Assembly (NCBI GenBank): GCA_947179155.2
Contig: OX359275.1
Coordinates: 36,328,808-36,392,807, forward strand
DNA: 64,000 nt
Source: Hedera helix
Taxonomy: Eukaryota; Streptophyta; Magnoliopsida; Apiales; Araliaceae
Reading direction: 5' to 3'
Part shown: positions 48,613 to 60,943 of the stretch, piece by piece
Layout: each line of letters opens with the position of its first letter
Numbering within the stretch: the stretch's first letter is position 1
Notes under the pieces: generated by a model
The model's input: only the letters and a program-made list of their open reading frames with translations
Database searches by the model: none
What the model was told of the DNA's origin: nothing
Made by a program: the position numbers and the translations under genes

Positions 48613-48741
48613 TACACTTTTCTAAAAATATTGGACTAAAGTACAGTTTCCTCTACGTGTGAACAAAATAATATACGTACAATTTTAACCGCGTGATCTA
48701 CCGGTTACAGAGCTAATAGCTAAACAAAGTTGTCGCAGTGG

Positions 48742-48776
<35 letters not shown>

Positions 48777-48782
48777 GGAGGT

Positions 48783-48988
48783 ACACAGTTTTGTAATTTT
48801 TTAATTTACACAGTCTAAATTGTTCAGGTGAACAAATTTATTGTTCAAGCGAACAATTACCAAGATATGCCACTAAATTAAAAAAAATATGCCAAAGTTG
48901 CGAAGTTTTAATAATTGTTCGCGTGAACAATAAATTTGTTTTTCTGAACAATACAAACTGTATAAATTATAAAATTACACAATTATGC
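48783..48988. mobile_element. Long fold-back MITE (GTTCGCGTGAACAA arms)
   Basis: The left arm (ACACAGTTTTGTAATTTTTT ... AACAAATTTATTGTTC AAGCGAACAATTA) is mirrored by the right arm ending AATTACACAATTATGC. Arms are ~80 bp with few mismatches and the loop is ~45 bp. As RNA it would form a long hairpin. Confidence 0.75.
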
Positions 48989-49898
48989 ACATTCATATAT
49001 ATATATATACTGTCATATATATCTAAATAATTGATAATTTCATTAGTGTATTTGACTATCAAAAATATGTGTGATGAAAATAGTATTCTCCATATGAGGC
49101 AAGGTGTGACTGTTACATATATTAACATTATTATTAAAATAATAAAATTATAAATAAAATTAATTAATTCACACAACTTTTTTTTTTTAGAAGAGATTAA
49201 ATCACACAACTATTCGTGTTAATATACTTAGAAGACAACTAAATGATAAGGTGACCACCATAATTTAATTTTCCCAATTTAAAAGCACGTGAAGTTATAC
49301 TCAATGTTGTGTCACAATAGTTAATTCTTCTTTTGCATTTTGCAATACAATAGAAAATTAAAAGAATGATGTCGTAAGAGAGAGTTCATTTTTTAAATGT
49401 TTGACCTTAAATTTTGAAAGGAAAATAATTTATATGTTGATAAAATTATGGCAAAGTTAAATTGTGTTTAACATGGAACTCTAACAACAATATAAAACAA
49501 ATTAAGATATTACGATTTTTACTTCTCACATATTTCATGTATATACATATGTCATTCATTACGGATATAAATTTGTCGAAATGTGTATTAAAATGAACAA
49601 TAACAGACCGTTTAGTTGGACATAATCAATTTAGGATAAAATAAAATGATAATTGAAATCGAAATTAAACTATAATAGAATTAAAATCGAACACTTTATT
49701 CATATATTTGATACGTTATTTAAAAATTATATCGAAATAGAATGAAATAGAACGTAATAACTAAAATATCTCTAACTTACTAACTCTCACTCTCACTCTC
49801 TCTCTCTCTCTATATATATATGTATTAATCCAAAATAAATATAATACATATTAATATTATAATACTATATTATATATTCATATATAATAATAATATTA

Positions 49899-49903
<5 letters not shown>

Positions 49904-49964
<61 letters not shown>
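49904..49964 (+). repeat. (TA)n microsatellite
   Basis: About 30 uninterrupted TA units. Confidence 0.95.
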
Positions 49965-49968
<4 letters not shown>

Positions 49969-50998
49969 TAATATGAAATAAATATAATACCTATATATAT
50001 ATATATGTATATATGGTTGAGGGCATTTTGTCTTAACATTTTTTTCCTATTCTTTTACTCGTTAAAATCACGATTCTTAGAAAATTATAAAGAATCACGA
50101 TTTTAATATATAAGAAAACCCCGCAATTTTATGGAAATATTTATTTCGATTAAACTTAATGTGTCAAACATCGAATTTTTTTAAAATCAAAATAGTCATT
50201 CCTTTTCGTCTTCGGTACCTTTCAAATAAACATCTCATGGGAGAATCATATTTAATTTGTATAGAGGAAGGGAGGGAGAGAGATGAGAGATTATTTAGTA
50301 ATTCTGTGATAAATTTATGTGATATTTTAAATTAAAATAATTTTTTTATTTTAATGAGTTCATAACTATAAATAATAAAATATTATTAAAATAAAATTTT
50401 TTATTAATTTAAAAAATCACGTAACATTATTTGAGGACTATTAAATAATTTTTCAGAGAGACAGGAAGAAGATGGGGATATGGGTGGAGTGGGGACAGGG
50501 ACACCTCAGACAGAAGCCAATTAATTTGATGAAACATAATCCGGCAATAGCATTTCGTAGATACATTATCCTTTCATGTCTCCTCCCTATCTAACTAAAG
50601 CTTTCTTTCCTATTTATACCACCTCCCCAGCCCCTTGTCTCTCGTTTGTTTGTGCCGATGAAATCTGGCCATTGGATTATTTTTTTTGTATTTCTTTTTT
50701 GGTACTATTAATTTCACAGTTATATTGGCCATTGGATAATTAAACACATACGGAATTCGTTTAATTTTATTGGAATGACACAGAAGTAGCCCATGTCATT
50801 TCCTACTTAATCGTGAAAATTTGACCTCTGTGTATTAAGTATCTATTATATATACTAAATTACAGTACATAACACCATTCTTTGACAAGTGGCATTCTCA
50901 CAATAAAACACTTGTCTCATGTATTTAATGCCCAGCTAAAAAACTACCCAAATTGCTAGCCATACAAAATAAGGTTGTACCAATCACATGATAACAAT

Positions 50999-51465
50999 TA
51001 ATATTATATATTATTTTATAATATTGTACCTGTCTTCTGAAATTGATGCCCTGAGTCATACCTTCCCAAATTGTTAACCTTTCTAACAATCACTTGATAG
51101 CCATTAATATTGTAACAAATTTTAGCTAAATCAATACTCCAGTTTTTGATGTTTTATAATATTATACAATTTATAATATTATACACCACACATTATACCT
51201 TACATAAATATATAAAAAAAATAATTTACTATCTATTACTAACCATTATATATCATTTATAATATTATAACACATATTATACATTAAACAAATAATTCAC
51301 AAGATCACTATAAATCTAAATTGTTACTAATTTAATTGTTCAAACATAATTATTATATCCTAAAATCATTTCAAACACATATGGTATAATATCAATCCTA
51401 CACTAATATGCTTATTTAATATTCCCCAAAATCACACAAATCTAAATTGTTCTACTAATATTATT
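50999..51465 (+). repeat. Helitron internal direct repeat, copy 1
   Basis: It is collinear with 51911-52370. Shared landmarks are CATTAATATTGTAACAAATTTTAG, TTTTGATGTTTTATAATATTA and CACAAGATCACTA. The copies are clearly diverged, so the duplication is old. Confidence 0.7.
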
Positions 51466-51910
51466 TTATTAAGGGAACAAAATATAACAAAATCAGTACA
51501 TATCTAAATTGTTCTGCTCTGTAAACCTTAACTACTAATTATATTATATCATTTATTTATACTATCAATCCCACGTTAATATGTATATTTAATAATCCTC
51601 CAAATCGTTAAAAATTTTAACTACTCTTATCTTATATCAGCTGTTATAATATTCAACACAGTAAAATATAGTTAAGGAAATTTAATTTTAATAATTTGGT
51701 AGCGGAATTTTATCTAAAGGGCTATTCACTCGCTTTTAATCTCTAATAATATTAACTAAAATCATTGTTTTTAAAATCCCACGTTCATATCAGTTGTTAT
51801 GATATTATCTCCTAAAATCATTGTTTTTAAAATATTATCATTACTCTTTATCTCCTAAAATCATTGTTTTAAAGATATCTCACTCATTTAATGCCCTGCA
51901 ACAGCACTAT

Positions 51911-52370
51911 TAATATTATATATTATTTATAATATTAATATTATATAGAATTTATAATATTATACCGTTTTCCGAAATTAAAGCCCCGAGGCATACATTC
52001 CCAAATTGCTAACTTTTGCAGATAAGTTTCTAACAATCATTTGATAACCATTAATATTGTAACAAATTTTAGTTAAACCATTACTCCGACTTTTGATGTT
52101 TTATAATATTATACCATTTATAATATTATACACTAAACATTATATCTTACATAAATATAAAAAATACAATTTACTATCCATTACTAATCATTATATACTA
52201 TTTATAATATTATACCACAAATTATACAGTAAACAAATAATCCACAAGATCACTACAAATCTAAATTATTACTAATTTAATTTTGTTTAAACATAATTAT
52301 TATATACTAAAATCATTTCAAACACGTGTGGTATAATATGAAAATCTAAATTGTTCTAATAATATTACGA
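51911..52370 (+). repeat. Helitron internal direct repeat, copy 2
   Basis: It starts TTAATATTATATATTATT and ends TCTAAATTGTTCTAATAAT, matching copy 1 about 910 bp upstream. Copy 2 has an extra TTTTGCAGATAAGT near 52013 and lacks ~45 bp near its end. Confidence 0.7.
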
Positions 52371-52884
52371 CTTTATTCTAATCAATATCCATGATATCAA
52401 TTACCTTAAGATAAATTATCACTTAAATGACATAAGGATAGTTTTAAGAGGAGTTGTACATGTTTATGGTATAATACATGTATTTCAGGATAATATATCA
52501 AATTAGGTACTCCAACACCGTGAAATGCGTAATATTTTTGTGGTTAAATGCATGCACAACTTGCTACTTCTTTCACATTAATATCATGTACAACATATTC
52601 TTAATATATTCTGATTATGATACCATTTAAATTTTAGCTACATAATCACTAATTTTTTATGCATTCTCTTATAAATGAAATTTTAATTATTAATTCATTA
52701 TTATCTATTTCCAACTCGCTAAATTAACTGTCTCATTTTTCAGTTTTTAAGCAATTTATTTTCTATGGCACATCTTAAAATATATCACTTTTTTCATTAC
52801 GTAATTTTTTTATATTATCTATCTTACTTTTAACTTGGGATTCTTATATTTTATATTTTTCTTTCTTAATGAGCAGATTTTAAA

Positions 52885-54524
52885 ATGAGTGATGACCAAT
52901 TAAAGAGTTATACTCTTGCTGAAATTGAAAAGCTATTGCAAAGCAATGCGAAAACTCTGCGAGATTACCCTACACTGCCTTTTCCAAGTTCAATACTTAT
53001 TGAAGAGGGACAAAATAGATTTATTCAAGATGAGCTTTGTTATGATAGGTTAAACTTGGCAAAAGAGCATAAAACTTTGCTTTTCAGTTTAAATAGTGAG
53101 CAAAGAAAAATTTATCAAACCATCGGGATGAAGGATGTGTTTTCTTTATTTATGGATATGGTGGGACTGGGAAGACTTTTATATGGAAAACTTTGTCTTC
53201 TGGACTACGATCAAGTGGTGAAATAGTACTAACTGTTGCATCAAGTGGAATAGCTTCTCTTCTTATCCCTGGAGGTAGAACAACTCATTCTAGATTTTGT
53301 ATCCCATTAATTGTTACTGAGGATTCAACTTGCAACATTAAACAGGTAAGTCAATTGGCTGAGTTGATTAGAAAAACTCGACTTATTATATGGGATGAAG
53401 CTCTCATGGTACATAAACATTGTTTTGAAGCTTTGGATAAAACATTAAGAGACGTCCTCAGATTTACTAAGTCGAATAGTAAAGATCAACCATTTGGTGG
53501 AAAAGTAATTGTATTTGGTGGAGATTTTAGGCAGATATTGCATGTTATTTCCAAGGCCAGTAGACAAGATGTTGTTTTGACAACTCTAAATTCTTCCTAT
53601 TTGTGGAGTTTTTGCAAGGTTTTGACTTTAACAAAGAAAATGAGACTTCAATCTCGAGATTCAAATTCTGATATAGAGAAGTTGAGAGAATTTTTCGATT
53701 GGATATTAAAAGTTGGAGATGGCACAATTAGCGGAGCTAATGATGGTGAAGCAGATGTAGAAATTCCTAATGATATTCTTATCAAAGATTCGATCAATCC
53801 TCTTGCAGCAATTGTTGATAGCACATATCCAAATTTATTGGAGAAATTTAACGATGGCTTTTATTTTCAAGACCGAGCCATACTTGCTCCTACACTTGAT
53901 GTTGTAAGTAAGGTGAATGAATATGTGATGTCTTTATGGCCAGGTGATGAAGTAACGTATCTAAGCTCGGACAGTGTATGTAAGGTTGATGAAAACGCAA
54001 ACAACATTGAAGGTGTTTACACCCCATAATTTTTGAATAGTATTACATCTTCTGGAATGCCAAACCACAAGCTAACGTTAAAGATTGGGGTTCCTATAAT
54101 GTTGCTTCGAAATATAGATCAGTGTTCCGATTTGTGCAATGGCACGAGATTAATAGTAACTCAATTGGGAAAACATATGATAGAAGCAAAAGTAATTTCA
54201 AACGGCAATTTTGGACACAGAGTTTTCATACCTCGCTTGGTCTTAACACCATCAGACATCAGATTACCTTTTAAATTTCAACGAAGACAATTTCCTTTGG
54301 TTGTTTGCTTTTCCATGACAATTAATAAGAGCTAGGGTCAATCTCTCTCACATGTTAGACTGTATCTGTCACGTCCAGTTTTTAGCCATGACCAATTGTA
54401 TGTAGCAGTATCAAGAGTTACAAGCAAGAATGGATTGAAAATACTAATTTGTGACAAGGATGGACGAACATACAATACTACAAAGAATGTAGTTTTCAAG
54501 GAAATTTTTCACAACTTAATGTAA
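52885..54524 (+). pseudogene. Helitron PIF1-like helicase (C-terminal part of RepHel), decayed
   Basis: The homologous region starts with the conserved stretch before the helicase core (YTLAEIEKLLQSN, then RLNLAKEH). The Walker A motif GYGGTGKT is encoded at 53154-53177, but in a different frame from the upstream part, so a frameshift lies near 53130-53150. Walker B (LIIWDEA), GGDFRQ and KMRL motifs follow in the 53193-54029 frame. A stop codon at 54027-54029 interrupts an expected coding segment. The same frame resumes, has a second premature stop at 54333-54335 within the conserved NKS-GQ motif region, and runs on with RPVF, YVAVSR and a final stop at 54522-54524. Helicase unwinding would support rolling-circle transposition; this copy cannot be functional. 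Confidence 0.9.
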
Positions 54525-56137
54525 AAAGGTTTGATTGTTTCTGGCTATTATCTTTTTGTTGCTCATTATTATTGTATCCCCTAACTATTTTATTATTATA
54601 TCTCGTGAAATTTTTACTATACTCTATTTGACTCTTTTTAGGTAAATCTATGATTTGCATTTATAAAGTCATCTCGATCGAGCCAAATTTCAGTTGCAAA
54701 GACAAAAATAAACCGGTAAACTCTCAACCATACCCCCTACAAAATTGTTTAGTTTGTATTACTATTTCAAATTTTCAACCATCAACTCAAAATATTGTTA
54801 ATACACGTACTGAGTAGAGTTTATGTATATTCATTTGTTTGTCTGTGTATATATATATTCATGTATAACCATTGAAAAACTTTTAAATAAAAGTATAATA
54901 GGTTTGTCTTTTAAATTTTGAATGTCAATATTTGAAATCCTATTAAAGTCCATTTCTTATGTGTTTTACTCTATTTCTTTTCGTTTTTATTTAATAAGGA
55001 GCTAAATTCCTTTATGTTATGTTAATTTTTAGTCCTATAAACACGTCATTTTTAGCGAAGTGTAAGCCTTTTTTATGCCCGGGCAATACTATTTTCTATA
55101 GAAGAATTGTGGAAAGATAATTATTTATTTGGTTGATAGTTTATGTAATGTTGAAATCAAATATTAAGTATGTCTTAATTCTTATATCTTACTACTGCAC
55201 ATATTCCTGTTGCAGCGACTGTTAAGAAGATCCTTTAATTGTTAATTTTTGTATGTGTGGATAAATTACACTTTCAGTAAACATAACTGGATTGAAAACC
55301 TAAACTTGAAGCAGCTTGATTGTGATAAACCTGGAACCTCTGGTTCAATAGTAATGTGGCAATGAATTTGGTGTATGCAGTTTTTGGTAGATTGAAATTT
55401 TTATTGTCATGTTTCTCGCATTGTTTCAGGTCATTCATTGATTTTTTTATGCTTACCGCAACACAACTTTGCGCCATGCAAATCTAAATACTGTTGACAG
55501 TACAAATGAGTTATATGAAGACATTCAGATTATGGTGACATTGCATTCAATGGAAGGACCTACGACTTCTTTTTATGGATTATATCTCATGCTGTTTATA
55601 TTTATGGCTTCTTCATCTATTGCATTCTATTATTTGGAATGTAGCTTTACATGAGTTGTTAAGTATTAGCGTCCGATAAATCACTATTATCATCATTATT
55701 AGTTTTTTTTACCATTCTGGTAATACTGTGAGTGCCTATACAATTGCATGGATAAAAAACTAATGAGGCAATGTATTCGTTCTTTAACTATAACATTGTG
55801 TTATGTATGACACGGTTATATACTGCTATGTTTTTTGACATGGTGTTTGTACATATTGACATGAAGATCCAACATAATTATTAATGTTCATGATTTTAAG
55901 TTTATGCATGTAACACGTGATTTTTTTCAGGTTTGAGGACCTAGACACACACACACACATATGTTCACGTGCACGCACAAACACACACACACTAACTACT
56001 GTTATGTAATGTTCTAGGGTTTGGCGATCAAATTAATTCTATATTTGGTCATAATTACAAAACAATCTATCATCTTCTTATTATATTATAATTTATTAAT
56101 TCCATGTATAAATTTATTATTAACAAAATGAATAATT

Positions 56138-56165
56138 CCGCCGCAACGGGCGGGTTTGAATCTAG
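56138..56165 (+). terminator. Helitron 3' terminal hairpin and CTAG end
   Basis: CCGCC (56138-56142) pairs with GGCGG (56149-56153) around a GCAACG loop. Eight bases later comes TCTAG, then T. A hairpin 6-12 bp before CTRR is the Helitron transposition terminator; the CCGC-GCAACG core is common in plant families. Confidence 0.8.
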
Positions 56166-56188
56166 TTCAAAAACTAAATAAGTAGTAG

Positions 56189-56473
56189 TATCTCCATCCC
56201 AAAAGATGATAAAAAAATAAATTTTCAAATAAATTAAGATAATTAAAAAATTAAGAGAGAGTGTAACCTTTTTTTTCTTCCAATTTATCCTTGAGTTTTG
56301 ATTTGGAGAGAGATAATTAATGTAAACTCATTCGTGATGCGAGTCATGTATAATTAAGAATAAATTAGTTTATTAAAAAAAAAAATAATTGACTTGTTGG
56401 CTTTGTTGATCCTTTTGAAAATAAAATCTTTTATCAATTAAATTGGTTATCCTTTTTGAAGACGGATGAAGTA
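56189..56473. mobile_element. Stowaway-like MITE
   Basis: The left end TATCTCCATCCCAAAAGATG is mirrored by TTTTTGAAGACGGATGAAGTA at the right, with TA at both ends, about 285 bp. It abuts the Helitron 3' end within 25 bp. Confidence 0.55.
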
Positions 56474-57125
56474 TGTCACAAACTAACAGTAAAAAATATT
56501 TAACGCTATTAATCTGTCACTAATACTTTTACTGAAGATCATGAATTTAGCATTTAGCAGCACGAAAACAAGTCCCAATGTATGGCGGTGTGGAAATTTC
56601 ATACACATGGTCATGTTTAATTTGCGACAATACGAAATAATTATTTTTGATATGAGTAGACACATCAATAAATTATTCATACGTTTCTATTTATATTGGC
56701 ATCATGTCATTATTTTTATCTAAAACAAAATTTGATATCGACATATTTTTATGGCGTTATATAATATAGCAACGAATGTATTAATGACTTATAGGATATG
56801 CTTAATGATTTTGTATTTTGAAGGTTCCTAAAATCGCAATTATCCTGATAACTAATGTAGGATAGTGGGAGCCCGTAGATCACTTTAATCCATGTTTGGA
56901 TATAAATACAAGTATTAACCAAAAAAAAAGAAGGTATGTATTTGAAGAGAAGGACAAGACTGCCCTAGAAGCCACATTAAAAAGCTGGTTTTTTGCCTGA
57001 ACTTTACCAAGTCGAAAAAGTTAAAGAAGGGTAACAGAGGTAGAAAAAAATTAGGGGAGGAGAAGCCTCAGTCTACCAACCAAGGGTGAACAACTAGGCT
57101 TCAAATCTTCTGTAACAATATTTTT

Positions 57126-57277
57126 CTGTATCTCTGTTACGAGATTTATAGCGACGATTTTTAGGGTTTACGACGACAATTTATCCCGTTGCCATAGAGT
57201 AGAGCTACGACGATAGGACAAACCGTCGCCATAGATCTTAAAAAATATCGCTATAAGTTTTGTAATAGAGATACATG
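57126..57277. mobile_element. Fold-back MITE with TATAGCGACG arms
   Basis: The left arm CTGTATCTCTGTTACGAGATTTATAGCGAC is mirrored by the right arm ATCGCTATAAGTTTTGTAATAGAGATACATG. The loop carries GACGAC and CCGTCGCC motifs. Length 152 bp. Confidence 0.65.
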
Positions 57278-58369
57278 AAATTTTTGTTATAGAAGATTTG
57301 GTCCCGAACAACTTGCATCCTTTTTGTCATGATCAAAAGCCCTACCAACTAAGTTTGGATTGGAGCACTTGGCCATTTTATGATGGAAAATGAGAAGAAA
57401 ATGGGAAAATGGCACATGATAATGACCAAAAAGTCGAGTTCTTTTAGTGATGATAAAACAGCCCAAGTTTGAAGATTAAGAGTTTCATTAATTTTATTTC
57501 ATTTCCTCACACAATCATTTTCCACTTTTAAGTTGACTAGAAGGCAGAAAGTAGAATTAAATGAGACATGGCATGCTCTACTTTCAATTATTCTATATAT
57601 TTTTCACATTTTTGAAAAATACACAACTTTGAAAACAATAAGAATGCAGTATTGAATAAAATATATAAAAAAAATATGATCAATTTACAGCAAATTAAAT
57701 TATTAAATTTATTGTTATCAGTTACATTCAATTGAGTGAGTTAGTTTGATTGGTCAAGTTAGCTTAAATGAGTTGAGCTGATCTTTCATTTTCTATTCTA
57801 TTCACTTCATTTCTCAATTCTAAATTATTTTTCTTCCTTTTTTTCTTTGTATTGGATAGAAAAATTCAAAAATATAAAATCTTTCAATTTCATTAGCACA
57901 TACATTTATAATTTTAATAGTATGTATTAAATAAAAAATATATAATCATTCGCAAAATAATTAAATACTATACTATTTAAACATATTTACTTCCACAAAA
58001 TTTATATATATTATTTCTCAACAACATACATATAGAGATGAGTTGACTCCGCTGGTACAAGAGTTCTGCAATTATTACCGATGGCCGCTTAATTATGCCT
58101 GAAGATTACAAGTCTTAGATAAAGTTATGCTATTAAAGATTGTTTATGAATTTTAATAAAAAAAACATTCATAATGTTTCTCAATTTTACTTAAGTTTAA
58201 TAATGTTCGGATATATTAATATAATATATATGGTGAGACTCTTCATATTATTCATAAATTTCATGGTCAGTACATGAATTAATTAATTAACAACATATAC
58301 TACACAAGTTTTAAAATGTATAATTATAATATTTAGATAATTTTATAGACTAATATCTAACTAAACTTG

Positions 58370-59320
58370 TGCCTCAAATATGTTCGTTTGTTTAACATAA
58401 TCGAACTAACACATATATGCGAGTTCAAATCGTTACATGTTCGCGAATATACTTGAGTTCACAAACATAATAGTTGAACAACATCATGTTCGCCGACATT
58501 ATCACTTTCGTGAACACAACTCCTTCAAGAATAACTCGTGAACATATTCGAATTTGATGAAGTTTGCGAACACATTTGAATTATGTATTTATTAGGGAAT
58601 ACATTTTAATATATTTGTTCAGAAATACATTTAAATCACGAATTTGTTCACAAACATGATTATTGAATTAATGTTTCTAAAATCTAAAGTTATTTATTTT
58701 AAAATATAAAGTTTATTACAATTAATTTTGATTATTAAAATCATTGTATAATATTTTGACTACTAATATGAACCGTGAAAGGACTTTCAAAGTTTCTTAA
58801 TTATTATACACTATTTTTAGAAGGAAAAAAAAGAAGCAATAATCGTCAAAGAGTACTCCCATATTCTGGCAAGAAAGCACATGATATTAAATATGAAAAT
58901 GTTGAAATTATTTATAAAATTAAGGGTGACCAAGTACACATTATTATTTATTAATTTATTTAATAAAAATGTTTACTTATAATTAGTTATAAAAAATGTT
59001 TAAGTAATAAAAAAAATTACTACAAATTTAACAATTACAGATAAGACAAACATTAGAATTGAATATGAAATAACCAATTATTTAAAAATAATATAAAATT
59101 ATGTAAGAACTACGAATCGAACTCGAGCAATTTGTGAACTATTCATAAACAAGACGAATCAAAATGAACACGAACTATTCACGAACATAAATAAACTAAA
59201 CCACATAGTTTGCGAACATATTCGATCAATAAATCGAACCAGATATGATAATTTAATAGAATCGAATAACATAACTCAAACTGAATCAAACAAATTTGTT
59301 TCAGTTCATTTGTAGGTGAC
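58370..59320. mobile_element. Possible non-autonomous hAT-like element rich in GTTCGCGAA motifs
   Basis: Motifs GTTCGCGAATAT, GTTTGCGAACA, GTTCACAAACA and ATTCACGAACA recur in both orientations near 58380-58680 and again near 59110-59300, with an AT-rich middle. Such inverted subterminal repeats are typical of a common plant hAT-type non-autonomous family. Termini not determined. Confidence 0.45.
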
Positions 59321-59431
59321 TCGCACGGGCTCACGTACTAGTTATTAGGAAGTCAATACCTTCGTTGACCATTCAAATTTGCATAATTTCTTTCATTCGG
59401 AAAAGTAAAACTTCAAATGGGGAATCGCTTA

Positions 59432-59609
59432 TGGGCCTCCGGCCCAAGCATCAAGCAAAATTAGTAGTACCTCTGTACCAGCATATGTGTTGTGTACATC
59501 AGCAGGCTTGCAGGTAGATTAGGAAAAAGCCCATGCAAAAAGCTATAAATTCCGTAGGGAATGGGAACTAAAAACTTAACAGATCTTGCCGGGATGAATG
59601 AAACCCTAA
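59432..59609 (+). promoter_or_regulatory. Site II / TATA / telo-box promoter of a probable snoRNA locus
   Basis: TGGGCC (59432-59437) and GGCCCA (59441-59446) form paired Site II elements. A further AGCCCA sits at 59528-59533. TATAAAT at 59544-59550 predicts a start near 59575-59580. AAACCCTAA (telo box) follows at 59601-59609. In plants this combination marks promoters of ribosomal-protein and snoRNA genes. No long coding frame follows on the plus strand; only a 24-codon frame from 59594 is seen. Confidence 0.55.
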
Positions 59610-59758
59610 ATCCAAGTCAGCCGCCCCCCTCTCCTTTCATCTCCATTCTCCGCTCTTTCTTTCCATAATCTATATGCATAGAAGGAGAGGGAGAGAGTTA
59701 TTTCTTTTTTATTTGAGAAAATTTATAATTATTAAGTTATTATTAACAGAAGAGAAAA

Positions 59759-59859
59759 GGGGCAAAGATGACTATAGCTTTGTTAATTCTGACACCTCTT
59801 GTATGAGAAAAGCCTTCACAAGCTTTTCTTTGAGCACATAAAGCAACTCTCTGAGCCCT
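59759..59859 (+). ncRNA. Candidate C/D-box snoRNA 1
   Basis: A terminal stem GGGGC (59759-59763) with GCCCT (59855-59859) brings together a near-consensus C box AAGATGA (59765-59771) and D box CTGA (59851-59854). A possible D' CTGA lies at 59789-59792 and a weak C' (ATGAGA) near 59803. Length 101 nt. C/D snoRNAs guide 2'-O-methylation by fibrillarin in the nucleolus. I could not assign an rRNA target, so this one could be chance. Confidence 0.4.
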
Positions 59860-60050
59860 CCTCCTCTCTAATTCAATTTTCCTATTTTTTTAATTTTTAA
59901 TTTTTAATGTTTTTCTATTCGTTAGTATCTGATTCTAGAGCATCATCTATAGCAATGGACTCTGTTTAATCTGTAATTTATGTGTATGTGATAATGATTA
60001 ATGTATTATTATGGATACGAGTGGAAATTCAGGCAGCCCCCTTTTGTTTA

Positions 60051-60130
60051 TTAAATTGATGAGAAGGGAGGTGTTAATCTGCTCGGAAACTAAAAATCAG
60101 CTATGGCTCTTCAGACTTGCTGAGATTTAA
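60051..60130 (+). ncRNA. Candidate C/D-box snoRNA 2, snR77/SNORD65-like (18S rRNA guide)
   Basis: TTAAAT (60051-60056) pairs with ATTTAA (60125-60130). The C box TGATGA is at 60057-60062 and the D box CTGA at 60120-60123. The nine bases CAGACTTGC (60112-60120), ending at the D box, are complementary to GCAAGTCTG, part of the highly conserved 18S rRNA stretch just before the GTGCCAGCAGCC loop (from memory of 18S sequence). By the D+5 rule the methylated base would be the U in CAAGU, the position modified by yeast snR77 and human SNORD65; a plant homologue is known. It lies downstream of the Site II/telo-box promoter and candidate 1, so the two may be cut from one precursor. Confidence 0.6.
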
Positions 60131-60943
60131 CAAATCTTTGAAGCTGGTCTAGTAAGCCTTAGTAAATTTTTTGTTTATTTCTTTCTTTTATTATCACATT
60201 CATTTATGTCTTTGGCAAATTTTCATAGAACACATTATTAACACAATTTCGGGATTATAATTATGTAATACGATTATAATTCAATGGGTATGTTTATTTG
60301 TAAAAATTATATTTAATTTTTTTTATTAATTTTAAGTATTTAGTTTATTTTTAAATTTAGAGAATTATAAAATAATTTAATATGAGAATTATTTAATATT
60401 AAATTGTCTAAATTTAAAAATGAATAAAGCACTTGAAAAACATAATTTATCAACCTGTTTACACTAATAAATAAGCAATCCAATACTACCCCCACATAAA
60501 ACTGATAAAAGCATTATCAATTACAGCGGATTTGGTTTTCTTTCCGTAATAGTAAAATTTGGAAAAGTGATTATTTCCAGGAATTTGCATGTTCAATCAC
60601 CAATAATTCATTCTATATACAACACACCATATATACATTATAATTAGGGATAAATGTATTTACACAACTCCAAACACAACTTAAAATATTACATTTTGAT
60701 CCTAATTATTAAAAGATAAGACTTGACACGAAAATTCGTGTCAAAACCCATTTTTTAATAATTAAAATATATATAATATTTAAAATAATGTTTAATTATA
60801 ATGTGTATAAAGTTGTCCCGCAACTAGAACTATCATCTCAAAAATTGGGTGCCTGTCCCATTTTTCACTCTGGTTTCACAACACACGGTACACTGAAAAT
60901 ACAAAGCAACCATTCTTTGGAGTACAGATTTATCTTCATCTAT

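Larger units (their letters stand above)
46642..50841. other. Gene-free interval with paired repeats and fold-backs
   Basis: No gene was recognised. The interval contains two related repeats starting CATGGTTTTAAAA, a ~200-bp fold-back, (AT)n runs near 48744-48773 and 49904-49964, and a GGCCGGCGGGTCC-containing stretch near 47830 resembling an hAT-like end. Confidence 0.55.
50842..56165 (+). mobile_element. Helitron with helicase remnant
   Basis: The left end reads A|TCTATTATATATACTAAA, the TC start of plant Helitrons inserted after a host A. The right end has a GC-rich hairpin (56138-56153), then GTTTGAAT and terminal CTAG (56162-56165) before a host T, so insertion was between A and T. The PIF1-type helicase remnant lies inside in the expected orientation. 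Length is 5324 bp. No HUH Rep domain is visible upstream of the helicase, so the element is not autonomous. The interior before the helicase is AT-rich and partly duplicated; 54530-56130 shows no gene I can name. Confidence 0.75.

Noticed and set aside
52093..52275. 60-codon ORF in the Helitron
   Set aside because: AT-driven low-complexity frame in the duplicated non-coding part.
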